Shown here one piece after another: positions 25,965-34,721 of a stretch of 64,000 bases of DNA (position 1 is the stretch's first letter; every line of letters starts with the position of its first letter). The stretch lies in assembly GCA_014651175.1 (NCBI GenBank), contig BMWJ01000017.1, forward strand, positions 1-64,000, in the 5' to 3' direction. Source of the DNA: Streptomyces clavifer. GTDB lineage: Bacteria > Actinomycetota > Actinomycetes > Streptomycetales > Streptomycetaceae. Both the position numbers and the translations under genes were made by a program. Under the pieces are notes generated by a model that was not told the origin of the DNA, ran no database searches, and saw nothing but the letters and a program-made list of their open reading frames with translations.

Positions 25965-27182
25965 TCACGGAGTGCGGGAGTCGCGCAGGAACGAGGTGAG
26001 CCCCTCCAGCAGGCGCTCGACGTCTGTCCCGTCGGTGTAGGGCGACACCCCCACCCGCAGCCCGCCGGCACTGCCCAGCCCGAGGTGCCGTGAGGCTTCG
26101 AGCGCGTAGAAGGATCCGGCGGGCGCGTGCACTCCCAGAGCTGCCAGGTGACGGTAGGCGTCCGCCGCGTTCAGCCCGTCGAACGTCAGGAGCAGCGTCG
26201 GCGTCCGGTCGGCTGCCCGCGAGTGGACCGTGACACCGGAGATCGAGGCGAGGGCCTGCTCCAGAGGCGTGCTCACCGATGCCTCGTGCTTCTCGACCGC
26301 TGCGAGTGCGGACCGCAGTCGGGTGCGGCGGTCCCCTGCGGATCCGTCCCCGAGGCCGGCGAGGAAGTCGACCGCGGCACGGGTGGCGGCCATCGACTCG
26401 TACGGCAGCGTTCCCAGTTCGAAGCGCTCGGGAACCGTGTCCGTGGACGGCAGCAGCTTGTCGGGGTGCAGGCCTTCCAACAGCTCCGGTGCGGCGGCCA
26501 GGACACCGTGGTGAGGGCCGAAGAACTTATAGGGCGAACAGACGAAGAAGTCCGCGCCGAGCTCCGCCACGTCCACGAAGCGGTGCGCCGTGTAGTGCAC
26601 ACCGTCGACGTAGAGCAGTGCCCCTGCCTGGTGGACGAGGCGGGAGACGGCGCCGATGTCGGGGCGCGTGCCGATCAGGTTGGATGCCGCCGTCACCGCG
26701 ACCAGCCGGGTCCGCTCGGTCAGCAGGTCGCCGATGGCGGACGGTGGCAGCTCACCGGTGTGCGGGTCGAAGTCGGCCCAGCGGACCCGCGCACCCGCCG
26801 ACTCGGCGGCCTGCAGCCAGGGACGGATGTTGGAGTCGTGGTCCAGCCTGCTGACCACGACTTCGTCGCCGGGCGCCCAGGTCCTCGCCAGCAGGCGGGC
26901 GAAGTCGTACGTGAGCTGCGTCGCGCTGCGCCCGTACACGATGCCCGACGGCTGTGCGCCCAGCAGGTCCGCCATGGCCCGGCGGAACCCGCCGACGATC
27001 GCCTCGGCGTTGACCTCGCCGGGCAGACCGGTTCCGCGGATCGACAACGGCCGGCTCAGGGCGTCGGTGAACGCCTCGATCACGGGGGCCGGGGTCTGCG
27101 TCCCCCCGGGACCGTCGAAGTGCGCGGTTCCGGCTCGCAGAGCGGGAAACTCGGCGCGCAGGGCATCGACGTCGTACGTCAC
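25965..27182 (-). CDS. Cysteine desulfurase-like class V aminotransferase-fold enzyme
   Basis: A 405-residue PLP enzyme. Residues 19-30 (AHFDGPGGTQTP) and IVYGRSATQLTYDFARLLAR form the N-terminal part. VVSRLDHDSNIRPWLQAAES is the family helix. LVAVTAASNLIGT and LLYVDGVHYTAHRFVDVAEL give the PLP-contacting Asp-x-His, and FFVCSPYKFFGPHHGVL carries the Schiff-base lysine. It matches the cysteine-desulfurase-like subgroup (CsdA-like without a clear catalytic cysteine loop) rather than a true IscS. No iron-sulfur genes adjoin it, so role is open. Divergent from the MFS gene at 27471. Confidence 0.88.
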   Translation of the reverse strand: MTYDVDALRAEFPALRAGTAHFDGPGGTQTPAPVIEAFTDALSRPLSIRGTGLPGEVNAEAIVGGFRRAMADLLGAQPSGIVYGRSATQLTYDFARLLARTWAPGDEVVVSRLDHDSNIRPWLQAAESAGARVRWADFDPHTGELPPSAIGDLLTERTRLVAVTAASNLIGTRPDIGAVSRLVHQAGALLYVDGVHYTAHRFVDVAELGADFFVCSPYKFFGPHHGVLAAAPELLEGLHPDKLLPSTDTVPERFELGTLPYESMAATRAAVDFLAGLGDGSAGDRRTRLRSALAAVEKHEASVSTPLEQALASISGVTVHSRAADRTPTLLLTFDGLNAADAYRHLAALGVHAPAGSFYALEASRHLGLGSAGGLRVGVSPYTDGTDVERLLEGLTSFLRDSRTP

Positions 27183-27470
27183 GGAGGCTCCTCAGGGACG
27201 AAGCCGGGTACGCCTGGGCGTGCGCAGCACGCGTACGGCCGACCCGACTTCTGGACGGACGGGATGAAGCACGGTTCGGGACGATCATCGCAGGGCGCCT
27301 CCGCGTCCTGCGAGCGTGCCCTGTGCGAAAACGGTGACCCGTGCCGTACCCGTTCACCCGAGCCGCCGGAGACCGAGCCCGCGGAGACTCCACCCCGGCG
27401 GCCGCGGACGGGACGGCACGCCGGGCACGCCGAACCCGTCCCGGCGGTGCTCGGGGGTTAGCGTCGGCCC

Positions 27471-28661
27471 ATGGACGGTGATCGCCGAAGGTGGCGCCAG
27501 TGTTTCCTCAGCGGTGCCGTGTTCCTGGTGTGCATGGCCGGCACCACACTGCCCACCCCTCTGTACGGCCTCTATCAGGAGAAGTTCGGATTCTCCGAGC
27601 TCACCGTGACCGTCGTGTACGCCGTGTACGCCTTCGGGGTCATCGGCGTACTCCTGCTGAGCGGCAACGTCTCGGACGCGGTGGGCAGGCGCCCCGTCCT
27701 CCTGTGGGGCCTCGGGTTCGCGGCGGCGAGCGCCGTCTGCTTCCTGTGCGCCACCGGGCTGGGCTGGCTGTACGCGGGACGGCTGTTGTCGGGCCTGTCC
27801 GCCGGACTGTTCACGGGGGCCGCGACGGCGTACGTCATGGAGTCGGCACCGCACGGCGGCGCCTCCCGGGCCACGTTCGTCGCGACGGCCGCCAACATGG
27901 GCGGGCTCGGCTGCGGTCCCCTCCTCGCGGGGGTGCTCGCGCAGTACGCGCCCTGGCCGCTGTACCTGCCGTTCGCCGTGCACCTCGTTCTGCTGGGCGG
28001 ATCCGTCGCCGTCCTGGTGGGGCTCGCGGAAACGGTGAAGGAGCGGCGCCCGTTGCGTTCCGCACGTCCCAGACGGCCCGGTGTACCGCTGCAGGTGCGC
28101 GCGGTGTTCGGGCCCGCGGCGACTGCCTCGTTCGTGGGCTTCGCCCTCTTCGGCGTCTTCACGTCGGTCAGTCCGGCGTTCCTCGCCGAGTACCTGGACG
28201 TGGACAACCACGCCGTGAGCGGAGCGATCGTGGCGCTGGCGTTCTTCGCATCCACCGCGGGGCAGCTGATGGCCGGCCGGGTCGGCGTCGGCCGGTCGTT
28301 GCTCTGGGGGTGCGCCGGGCTGTTCGGCGGGCTGACGCTGCTCGCCGGAGCGTTGTGGTGGGACCTGCTGGTGCTGGTGGTACTGAGTGCGTTCGTCGGC
28401 GGCTCCGGTCAGGGACTGGCGTTCCGCGGGGCGCTGCAGGCGGTGGCCGAGGCGTGTCCGGCGGACCGGCGGGCATCGGTGATCTCGACGCTCTTCGTGG
28501 TGGCGTACGCGGGCATCTCGGTGCCGGTGATCGGTGTGGGGGTGCTGTCCGGTCCGATCGGCCTGGAGGACGCGGGGCTGGTCTTCATCGCGTGCATGGC
28601 CCTTCTGGTTCTCGGCGCAGCGGTGTACCTGTTCCGGCGGCCGGTGCGGGAGACGACGTGA
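27471..28661 (+). CDS. MFS transporter (drug-efflux type)
   Basis: A 396-residue protein with twelve hydrophobic segments. TLPTPLYGLYQEKFGFSELT follows helix 1. GNVSDAVGRRPVLLWGLGFA is the cytoplasmic loop 2-3 signature, and GLSAGLFTGAATAYVMESAP is motif C-like. A central charged loop (ETVKERRPLRSARPRRPG) separates the halves. The substrate is unknown; efflux is inferred from the family. Divergent from the desulfurase-like gene and convergent with the VOC gene. Confidence 0.88.
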   Translation: MDGDRRRWRQCFLSGAVFLVCMAGTTLPTPLYGLYQEKFGFSELTVTVVYAVYAFGVIGVLLLSGNVSDAVGRRPVLLWGLGFAAASAVCFLCATGLGWLYAGRLLSGLSAGLFTGAATAYVMESAPHGGASRATFVATAANMGGLGCGPLLAGVLAQYAPWPLYLPFAVHLVLLGGSVAVLVGLAETVKERRPLRSARPRRPGVPLQVRAVFGPAATASFVGFALFGVFTSVSPAFLAEYLDVDNHAVSGAIVALAFFASTAGQLMAGRVGVGRSLLWGCAGLFGGLTLLAGALWWDLLVLVVLSAFVGGSGQGLAFRGALQAVAEACPADRRASVISTLFVVAYAGISVPVIGVGVLSGPIGLEDAGLVFIACMALLVLGAAVYLFRRPVRETT

Positions 28662-28760
28662 CCGGGCCGTGCCGCCCCGGCCGGGGACTTCGGCGGGGCC
28701 CCTCACCGTCCTCGCGCACCGGCTCGCCGCAGGTCCCCGACGGCGGGCCGGGCCGGTTCG

Positions 28761-29192
28761 TCAGCGTGCCGACAGCTCGCTGGGGGCCTCCTGGACGACC
28801 CAGCCGTTGCCGTCCGGATCGTTGAAGGACATGAACGAGTTCCAGGTGTCGCCCTTGCCGTCCTCCCAGCCCGTCGCTCCCACGTGGCGGACGGGGGAGA
28901 CGTCCACGCCCCGGGCCACCAGCTCTTCCCTCGCTGCCTCGATGTCCGTGACACAGACCTGCAGGCCTTGAAGCGTGCCGGGGGCCATCTCCTCCATACC
29001 GGGTGCCGAAGGCATGCCCTGGAGCATGGCGATCGAACACCGGGAGCCCGGCGGGGTCATCTGGACGACGCGCATTCCGGGGGCGACCTCGTCGTCGAGG
29101 TCCACCGTGAATCCGACCTTGTCGGCGTAGAACTCCTTCGCCCGGTCCATGTCGGTGACCGGGACAGGGATGACTTCGAGCGTCCAGTTCAT
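28761..29192 (-). CDS. VOC (glyoxalase/bleomycin-resistance fold) protein
   Basis: A 143-residue vicinal-oxygen-chelate protein. LEVIPVPVTDMDRAKEFYAD is the first beta-alpha unit. The second module contains GLQVCVTDIEAAREELVARG and SFMSFNDPDGNGWVVQEAP, where the final strand with DPDGN is typical. The start ATG 29192 follows GAGGAGCTCC. The function (metal enzyme, or binding protein for a small molecule) is not determinable. It lies downstream of the ABC exporter on the same strand but 336 bp away. Confidence 0.88.
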   Translation of the reverse strand: MNWTLEVIPVPVTDMDRAKEFYADKVGFTVDLDDEVAPGMRVVQMTPPGSRCSIAMLQGMPSAPGMEEMAPGTLQGLQVCVTDIEAAREELVARGVDVSPVRHVGATGWEDGKGDTWNSFMSFNDPDGNGWVVQEAPSELSAR

Positions 29193-29528
29193 GGAGCTCC
29201 TCCTCGACGTGGCCCGCGCGGCCCGGCCGAACAGATCTCCCGACCGAAGCCACGGGCGTAGCGGCGCCACCGCGAACACGGCAGCGGCTCCACCGTCTAC
29301 CACGAGGGAGCCGCCTTGCGCGTCGAAACGCCAGTGGGGCCGCCTTTTCAGACCCTTCTCCCCCAGTCCCACGGCGCCTGTCCGGTCGCGGTTCGTGCCG
29401 CGGGCTTCCCGGCCGGTACGTGCGGGAAAGCCGGGGGCTGGTGGAAGGGACGTCCTCGCGGCCGCTGGGCGGAGACCGGACGGGCAGCGCTCGCCGAGCG
29501 GTCCTCCGCCGAGCGACGAAGCCGATAC
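29193..29528. other. Gap between the ABC exporter and VOC genes, nothing assigned
   Basis: 336 bases, presumably containing the VOC promoter. No repeat, hairpin or small gene is recognised. Confidence 0.35.
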
Positions 29529-31295
29529 CTAGCTGTGTGTGGCCGGCTGCAGTTCCGCGTACGTGCCGCCCTTGGACAGGAGTTCCGCGTGCGTCCCGGC
29601 CTCCGTGACCCTCCCGCGCTCCATCACGATGATGCGGTCGGCACCCTGGATCGTGGAGAGGCGGTGCGCCACCACGAACACCGTGCGTCCGTGCACGAGG
29701 CGGGCCAGTGCCTGCTGGACGAGTGCCTCGGAGCGGTTGTCCAGCGCCGACGTCGCCTCGTCGAGCACCAGGATGCGCGGATCGCGGATCAGGGCGCGCG
29801 CGATGGCCAGACGCTGCTTCTGGCCGCCGGACAGGCGCGCCCCCCGCTCGCCGACCACCGTGTCCAGGCCGTCGGGCAACCCCTCCACGAATTCGAGTGC
29901 GTTCGCGTCGCGCAGGGCTCGCCGCAGTCTCTCCTCGTCGATGCCGTCGAGGCCGTAGGTCACGTTGTCGCGGATACTTCCCTCGAACAGGATCGATTCC
30001 TGCGGCACCACGGACAGGAACCGGCGGTAGCTTCGCAGGTCGAGTGTTGCCATGTCCACGCCGTCGAGCAGAATGCTGCCCGTCGTCGGCCGGATGAAGC
30101 CGATCAGCAGGTTCAGTACCGTCGACTTGCCCGCGCCGGACGCGCCGACCAGGGCGATCGTCTCGCCGGGGCGCGCCGTGAGGGTGAAGGCGTCGACCGC
30201 GGGGGGCGCGTCGTCGTACGCGAACCCGGCCTGCTGGAAGTCGATACGGCCGGTCACCCGCTCGACCGGGGCCTTGCCCTCGTTGCTCTCCAGGTCAGGT
30301 GCCTGCAGCACCTCCCCGATGGAGCGCACCGACTCGAGTCCCTTGCTGATGATCGGAGCCAGGCCGAGCAGCGTCGTCACCGACCCGGTCAGCACGGTGA
30401 AGAAGGTGCTGAGCATGACGACATCGCCCGGTGTCACGGGCAGCAGGCCGTGGTACGCGACGAGCCCCGAACCTGTCAGGCAGAGGACTCCGAGGATGTT
30501 GAGCATCACCCAGGCCGCGGAGTTGAAGCGGCCGTTCATGACGTCGAGCCGCAGGCCCGCCGCGAGGACCTGGCGCAAGGAGCCGTCGACGCGGCCCAGC
30601 GCGGCACGCTCCAAGCCGTGGGCACGGGTGATCGGGATGAGCGTGGTCATCTCGCCCACCTGGGAGGAGAAGTGCTCCACCTCGCGCCTGAAGTGCTCGT
30701 TGTGGGTGCGCAGTCGATGCCGCAGTCGCATCACCAGGAGTCCGGCCGCAGGAACGACGACCAGGAACACCGGCAGGAACTCGGGCGTGCGAATACCGAT
30801 GACGACGAGGCCGCCCGTCAGGGTCACCAGCGCGCCCAGGCCCATGTCGGAGCTCTGCTGCACCATCTGCTCCACCGACTCCACGTCACGGACGACCTTG
30901 GTCTGCAGAACGCTGGAGTTGACGCGCGCGTGGTATCCGATGGACAGGTGCTGCAGCCGGCGGCACAGGGCCGAGCGGAGCGCCGTGCCCATACGGCGGA
31001 TGCTGCCGCCCAGAAGGCGTACGTACCACTGATGCAGCGGATAGTTGATCACGAGGATGAAGAGCAGGATGCCGGTCGCCTGCCACAACTCGGCCTGCGG
31101 GCCGTGCTGGATGACGACGTCGAGAACCGTCGCCGTGATCAGGGGCATCAGCCAGATGGGGCTGTGCTTCACGACGAAGATGCACGTCGCGAGCAACAGC
31201 GCGCCACGGTCGGGACGGAAGAGATGGCCGAGGGTGCGCACCGGGTGCTCACCGCGGTAGCAGTGGTCCAGGTGATTGGGGACGGGATGCTTCAT
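29529..31295 (-). CDS. ABC exporter, fused permease and ATPase (half-transporter)
   Basis: A 588-residue half-transporter. The membrane domain covers about residues 25-320, with six segments. The ATPase domain starts at about 350: Walker A GASGAGKST, Q-loop VPQES, signature LSGGQKQRLAIARAL, Walker B ILVLDEATSALD, and switch histidine VVAHRLSTIQGADRI. It probably works as a homodimer exporting a lipid, peptide or drug, as no partner half-transporter is adjacent. It is divergent from terD across 300 bases. MKHPVPNHLDH begins at 31295. Confidence 0.93.
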   Translation of the reverse strand: MKHPVPNHLDHCYRGEHPVRTLGHLFRPDRGALLLATCIFVVKHSPIWLMPLITATVLDVVIQHGPQAELWQATGILLFILVINYPLHQWYVRLLGGSIRRMGTALRSALCRRLQHLSIGYHARVNSSVLQTKVVRDVESVEQMVQQSSDMGLGALVTLTGGLVVIGIRTPEFLPVFLVVVPAAGLLVMRLRHRLRTHNEHFRREVEHFSSQVGEMTTLIPITRAHGLERAALGRVDGSLRQVLAAGLRLDVMNGRFNSAAWVMLNILGVLCLTGSGLVAYHGLLPVTPGDVVMLSTFFTVLTGSVTTLLGLAPIISKGLESVRSIGEVLQAPDLESNEGKAPVERVTGRIDFQQAGFAYDDAPPAVDAFTLTARPGETIALVGASGAGKSTVLNLLIGFIRPTTGSILLDGVDMATLDLRSYRRFLSVVPQESILFEGSIRDNVTYGLDGIDEERLRRALRDANALEFVEGLPDGLDTVVGERGARLSGGQKQRLAIARALIRDPRILVLDEATSALDNRSEALVQQALARLVHGRTVFVVAHRLSTIQGADRIIVMERGRVTEAGTHAELLSKGGTYAELQPATHS

Positions 31296-31595
31296 GGCAC
31301 CATCTCACCGCATCCGCGACGGGCGGGAAAGCGCTTACTTCCGTGCCCGCGCTGTGGTAACGCGTCAGGCTGGCCGAGGTGTCCCGGCGGGTGAGTCCCG
31401 GTTCCGAAACGCGGCTCCTCGTCATGGGCGCCCTCTTCGAATTACGCGAATGCGGCCTCGTCGCCGAGGTCCGAAACCAGTAAATCGACACTTCCTGGAC
31501 ATGCCGGTCGGGTGCACCCGCCCCCGGGCGAGTTGGGCGTTCGCGGGACCAGGCACACTTCAGGTGTAACAATCTCGCGACCAAGAGGATCACGC
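31296..31595. other. Divergent promoter region of the ABC exporter and TerD genes
   Basis: 300 bases between the two starts. The part near 31435-31460 is locally AT-richer (GAATTACGCGAATG), but no promoter is called with confidence. Confidence 0.35.
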
Positions 31596-32180
31596 ATGAT
31601 CACGCTGAAGAAGGAAGACGGCCCCGCCGACCTCGGTGGGGTGACCCACCTGTCCATCGGGGTGTCCTGGGACCCGACCGTGGGGAGCAGCGGAGGACTG
31701 CTGGGCAAGCTCCGGCAGAAGGCCGGCACCGACCTCGACCTGATCGCTGTCGCGATGCAGGGCGCGGAGCCCGTACGACTGGCCGGCCTCGACTCCCTGG
31801 ACCCGCTGGGCAACGGTTCCTTGCTGCACAGCGGAGACAACCAGACCGGGCGCGGCGACGGCGACGACGAGACGGTCACGGTCGAGTTCGCCCGGGTGCC
31901 GTCCAACATCACCGCCATCGTGTTCATCGCTGCCGCGTACAAGAAGCGGAGTGCTTTCCACAACGCGCGCAACATCAGCTTCAAGGTCTACGACGCGACC
32001 GGGGGCACGACCCAGCAGGTCGCCGACATCTGGCCGAGCCTGCTGACTGATGACAACGGTTGTGCCGTCGCCAAGGCGATTCGGGACGGTGCGAGCTGGA
32101 AGCTCCAGGTGATCAACGAGACCGGAAAGATCAAGCAGGGTGACGAGCGTGCCCTGATGCGCTTCGCCGTGAGCAAGTAG
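31596..32180 (+). CDS. terD: TerD-family stress protein
   Basis: A 194-residue TerD domain protein. HLSIGVSWDPT is the first calcium-binding strand, GTDLDLIAVAMQG the second, and LLHSGDNQTGRGDGDDETVT the acidic calcium loop. IVFIAAAYKKRSAFHNARNI follows, and the end RALMRFAVSK is typical. Family members bind calcium and are linked to tellurite, oxidative and membrane stress; Streptomyces carry many copies. No other ter genes (terB, C, Z) are adjacent, so the symbol reflects family only. AAGAGG precedes ATG 31596. Confidence 0.9.
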   Translation: MITLKKEDGPADLGGVTHLSIGVSWDPTVGSSGGLLGKLRQKAGTDLDLIAVAMQGAEPVRLAGLDSLDPLGNGSLLHSGDNQTGRGDGDDETVTVEFARVPSNITAIVFIAAAYKKRSAFHNARNISFKVYDATGGTTQQVADIWPSLLTDDNGCAVAKAIRDGASWKLQVINETGKIKQGDERALMRFAVSK

Positions 32181-32599
32181 CGAACGTCCCGGCGCCGCCG
32201 CGAAACCTGAACGGCCGGGCCGTCCTGTCCCGGTCGGATGCAGTGAACAGCCAGGCGCGGCGCAACTGGGGGCCGGACGTGCCGCAAAGGGAGCCGAACC
32301 CGCTCCCGTTGCCGCACTTCGGCCCCCCGGGCTCGGGGCTGTTGCCGCGGCAGCGCGAGGCCGCGGGCGAGACCGTGGTGTCCTTGCACGACCGGCTGAA
32401 GCGCTGCAATCCTTCGAGCGCGGGGTGTGCGGCCCGATCGGCACGGGATGATCGCGTCCCACTTTCCGGGTGCGGTCCGCCCACCGTCTGTCTGTCCCGC
32501 CTGATCTACGGCTCGGCAGACACGGGTCACGGCGTAACCAGACGTCCCCCGGCGCGCGGCCGGTACACGCGCGATGTGACAGCCTTCCGCTGGCTCGGC
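32181..32599. other. Gap after terD, nothing assigned
   Basis: 419 bases between convergent terD and the HU-like gene. Open frames exist on both strands but none has a ribosome site or recognisable motif. Confidence 0.35.
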
Positions 32600-32854
32600 T
32601 CAGCCGACCTGGTCGTGGAGGAACTCCTCCAGGGCCTTGCCCGGGCGCAGGACGGCGTCGCCCTCCTCAAGGCAGAAGCGGCCGAACCCCTGCAGGGTGA
32701 CCGTCCTGTCCGCCTTGAGCGCTTCAGCGATCACGCCGGACATCTCGACGGTGCCGAACAGGGCGTCGACGACTCGGCCGATCTGCTCGGTCGGAAGTTC
32801 GCCGCCGCTCGTGGTCTTGCGCGCAACCGCGTCGATCAGACCGGACCTGTCCAT
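32600..32854 (-). CDS. Short HU/IHF-like DNA-binding protein lacking the beta arm
   Basis: An 84-residue HU-family protein. The N-terminal helical part reads MDRSGLIDAVARKTTSGGEL and TEQIGRVVDALFGTVEMSGV. The strand TVTLQGFGRF matches the HU signature GFGTF, and PGKALEEFLHDQ matches the HU C-terminal PGKAL helix. Between GRF and PGKAL there are only nine residues, where HU normally has about thirty including the RNP-tipped DNA-binding arm. It may dimerise but should bind DNA differently, or not at all. AAAGGG lies upstream of ATG 32854. Confidence 0.82.
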   Translation of the reverse strand: MDRSGLIDAVARKTTSGGELPTEQIGRVVDALFGTVEMSGVIAEALKADRTVTLQGFGRFCLEEGDAVLRPGKALEEFLHDQVG

Positions 32855-33300
32855 TTCGGCACACCCTTTGCGACGACGAAGACCTCCACGCCGCCAGACC
32901 GACGCCGTAGGACGTCGCCATCGTGACACCGCCGCGCCACCCGTGCGCGCAACGGCACGCGGTCCTCCGCCTCCCGTGTGCACAGGTCTTCGAGGCCAGG
33001 GCCGGGCACCGCCCTGGGCACGTGCCGCCCCCGAGCAGATACGGGTGTACGCCGACGATCTCACCCCCGAGCGACAAGATCCGGATGTCTTACCCACAGG
33101 AAGAACCACCGCGACGACGGAGACAGCGGCTCGTACTACGAGGGGCCGAGTAGCGACTCGTGTCGTGGTTCGGAGAGGGCGGATGCCGCTTCCCGGAGGG
33201 AGAGAAGCGCACCTGCGGGGCACGGAACGCGACGTGGCGGCCGTGCCGGCCGGAGGGCCACACAGGGACGACGAGCTCCAGCCGCCCCTCATCGGCTTGA
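32855..33300. other. Gap between peptidase and HU-like genes, nothing assigned
   Basis: 446 bases. The stretch is compositionally coding-like in places but has no motif or ribosome site; it should contain the HU-like promoter. Confidence 0.35.
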
Positions 33301-34053
33301 TCAACGTCGCACGGCGGGTAGTGTGCGGGGCTCGATGCGCTCCTCCACGGCGCTGTCCCCCTCGCGCATGACCACGTAGGCGCCCTTCCCCGGGATCTCT
33401 GTCACTGTTTCAACCAGCTCCGTTCCCCGGTAGACCAGCCCGACTCCGTCATCTGTGCAGTGAGCGGTTGGCAACGTCCCGTCCGCGACGAGCTGGTGCA
33501 TCAGCGGACGCCGGCCCTCGTCCGAGTCGTAGTGCACGCCATTGCCGTAGGGCAGGAATGCGAGGGCATTCGTGATCGGGCGCAACTCCGGGCCGAACGA
33601 GTCCGTCGCGCCCCCCTCGAACCAGCAGATGGACCCCGCGCTGACCCCGCTGAGCACGACGCCGGCCTGCCAGGCCCGGCGCATGATGCGGTCCAGGCCG
33701 TGAACCCTCCATACCGCCAACAGGTTGGCCACCGAGCCGCCCATGACCCAGATGACGTCCTGATCGAGGACCGCGCCTTCGACATCCTCCACGTTGGGCA
33801 TGGGGAACAGATGGAGGGGCGTCAGATCGAATCCCGCTACCCTCGCGGCCTCGCTCATCCGGCTCGTGAAGTGCTCGGCGTCCCCGATCGCCGTGCCGAC
33901 ATACATGACGCGTGGCCGTCGGCCGTGCACTCCCGAGAGATCAACCGCGTGATGGACCAAGGAATCGAACGTCACCCTGGTACGTCCTCCGACACGGTGG
34001 CCACCGGACGTCGCAAGAATGGTCGGTTCCGATGCAGTCATGACCGTGATCAT
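33301..34053 (-). CDS. Peptidase E-like (S51 family) protein
   Basis: A 250-residue class I glutamine-amidotransferase-fold serine peptidase. PTILATSGGHR begins the core. RVMYVGTAIGDAEHFTSRMS and VIWVMGGSVANLLAVWRVHG are the S51 features. GVVLSGVSAGSICWFE contains the nucleophile-elbow Ser138, and LRPITNALAFLPYGNGVHYD follows. Family members cleave Asp-X dipeptides or process cyanophycin fragments; the substrate here is unknown. Start at ATG 34053 (GGAGGGCGCCGAT upstream) rather than 34041. Divergent from the CsbD gene. Confidence 0.85.
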   Translation of the reverse strand: MITVMTASEPTILATSGGHRVGGRTRVTFDSLVHHAVDLSGVHGRRPRVMYVGTAIGDAEHFTSRMSEAARVAGFDLTPLHLFPMPNVEDVEGAVLDQDVIWVMGGSVANLLAVWRVHGLDRIMRRAWQAGVVLSGVSAGSICWFEGGATDSFGPELRPITNALAFLPYGNGVHYDSDEGRRPLMHQLVADGTLPTAHCTDDGVGLVYRGTELVETVTEIPGKGAYVVMREGDSAVEERIEPRTLPAVRR

Positions 34054-34319
34054 ATCGGCGCCCTCCGGTCGGTCAGGATGCCCGAGCCTCACACCGTCGC
34101 CGTACTCCGGGGCAACAGTGCGATCCCCGAAGTGTCGTCATCCGTTCCCGGCTCGCGCGCGGGACCCTCAGGGGTGTGGACGTGCGGCGAACGGCCTGTC
34201 CGTCGTGGGCGGTAGCGCTCCATGGGTGCAGTACGGGCGGAGCGGACCGGGAGGGCGGCCGTCGGGCTGGGCGACACGCAGTGGCGTCCGGCCACTGGTG
34301 AACCGATCACCGGCTCGGT

Positions 34320-34343
34320 GTTTGCACGCGCCGCTCCGGGTCA
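34320..34343 (+). promoter_or_regulatory. Possible SigB-type stress promoter upstream of the CsbD gene
   Basis: GTTT (34320-34323), a 14-base spacer and GGGTCA (34338-34343) approximate the Streptomyces SigB-class consensus G-N2-T, N14-16, GGGTA-pyrimidine. It lies 45 bases before the CsbD start. One mismatch in the -10 makes it tentative. The rest of 34054-34388 is unassigned. Confidence 0.4.
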
Positions 34344-34388
34344 CACGAGTCGTGTACCTGATGCCGAGAACAGCAAGGTGTGAATGAC

Positions 34389-34562
34389 ATGAGTGCCAAT
34401 GAGAAGAACCAGGCCCGGACCGAGCAGGCCAAGGGCAAGGTCAAGGAAGCCGCAGGCCGCGCGACCGGCAACGAGCGCCTCACCGCCGAGGGTCGGACCG
34501 ACCAGGCCAAGGGCGATGCCCGTCAGGCCAAGGAAAAGGCGAAGGACGCCTTCAAGCGCTGA
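34389..34562 (+). CDS. CsbD-family stress protein
   Basis: A 57-residue hydrophilic protein, MSANEKNQARTEQAKGKVKE continuing with AAGRATGNERLTAEGRTDQA. The CsbD pattern of K/E/A-rich helix with GK-x2-EAAG-x-ATG-x3-L-x2-EG is complete. CsbD is a general-stress protein controlled by SigB in Bacillus; its molecular role is unknown. ATG 34389 follows AAGG; a GTG at 34380 is possible. A strong hairpin follows the stop. Confidence 0.9.
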   Translation: MSANEKNQARTEQAKGKVKEAAGRATGNERLTAEGRTDQAKGDARQAKEKAKDAFKR

Positions 34563-34592
34563 TTTCCGCGGGAGCGCGAAGCGCTCCGCCCG

Positions 34593-34628
34593 ATGCGTGT
34601 GGCCCGGCATGTGCCGGGCCACACGCAT
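34593..34628. terminator. Perfect 16-bp stem terminator after the CsbD gene
   Basis: Arms ATGCGTGTGGCCCGGC (34593-34608) and its complement (34613-34628) around ATGT. A smaller hairpin GGAGCGC-GAA-GCGCTCC at 34571-34587 precedes it. Confidence 0.85.
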
Positions 34629-34670
34629 GTCCGGCACGCACGCACGGCACACACGGCGAGGGTATGCGGC

Positions 34671-34707
34671 GTCGCTTCGGACGGGGTGCTGCTCCGCCCG
34701 AAGCGAC
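34671..34707. terminator. Hairpin terminator for the RsbW-like ATPase gene
   Basis: Arms GTCGCTTCGG-A-CGG and CCG-C-CCGAAGCGAC pair around GGTGCTGCT. It lies 15 bases past the stop of the minus-strand ATPase gene, completing a two-hairpin convergent terminator with the one at 34593-34628. Confidence 0.7.
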
Positions 34708-34721
34708 ACATCCGCGGAGTA

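Noticed and set aside
25965-27182. Iron-sulfur cluster (SUF/ISC) or DNA phosphorothioation locus suggested by a cysteine-desulfurase-like gene
   Set aside because: No scaffold, ATPase or dnd genes are nearby, and the gene matches the desulfurase-like subgroup of unclear function.
29316-31394. 692-codon open frame on the plus strand
   Set aside because: Antisense shadow of the ABC exporter gene, whose Walker and signature motifs are unambiguous.
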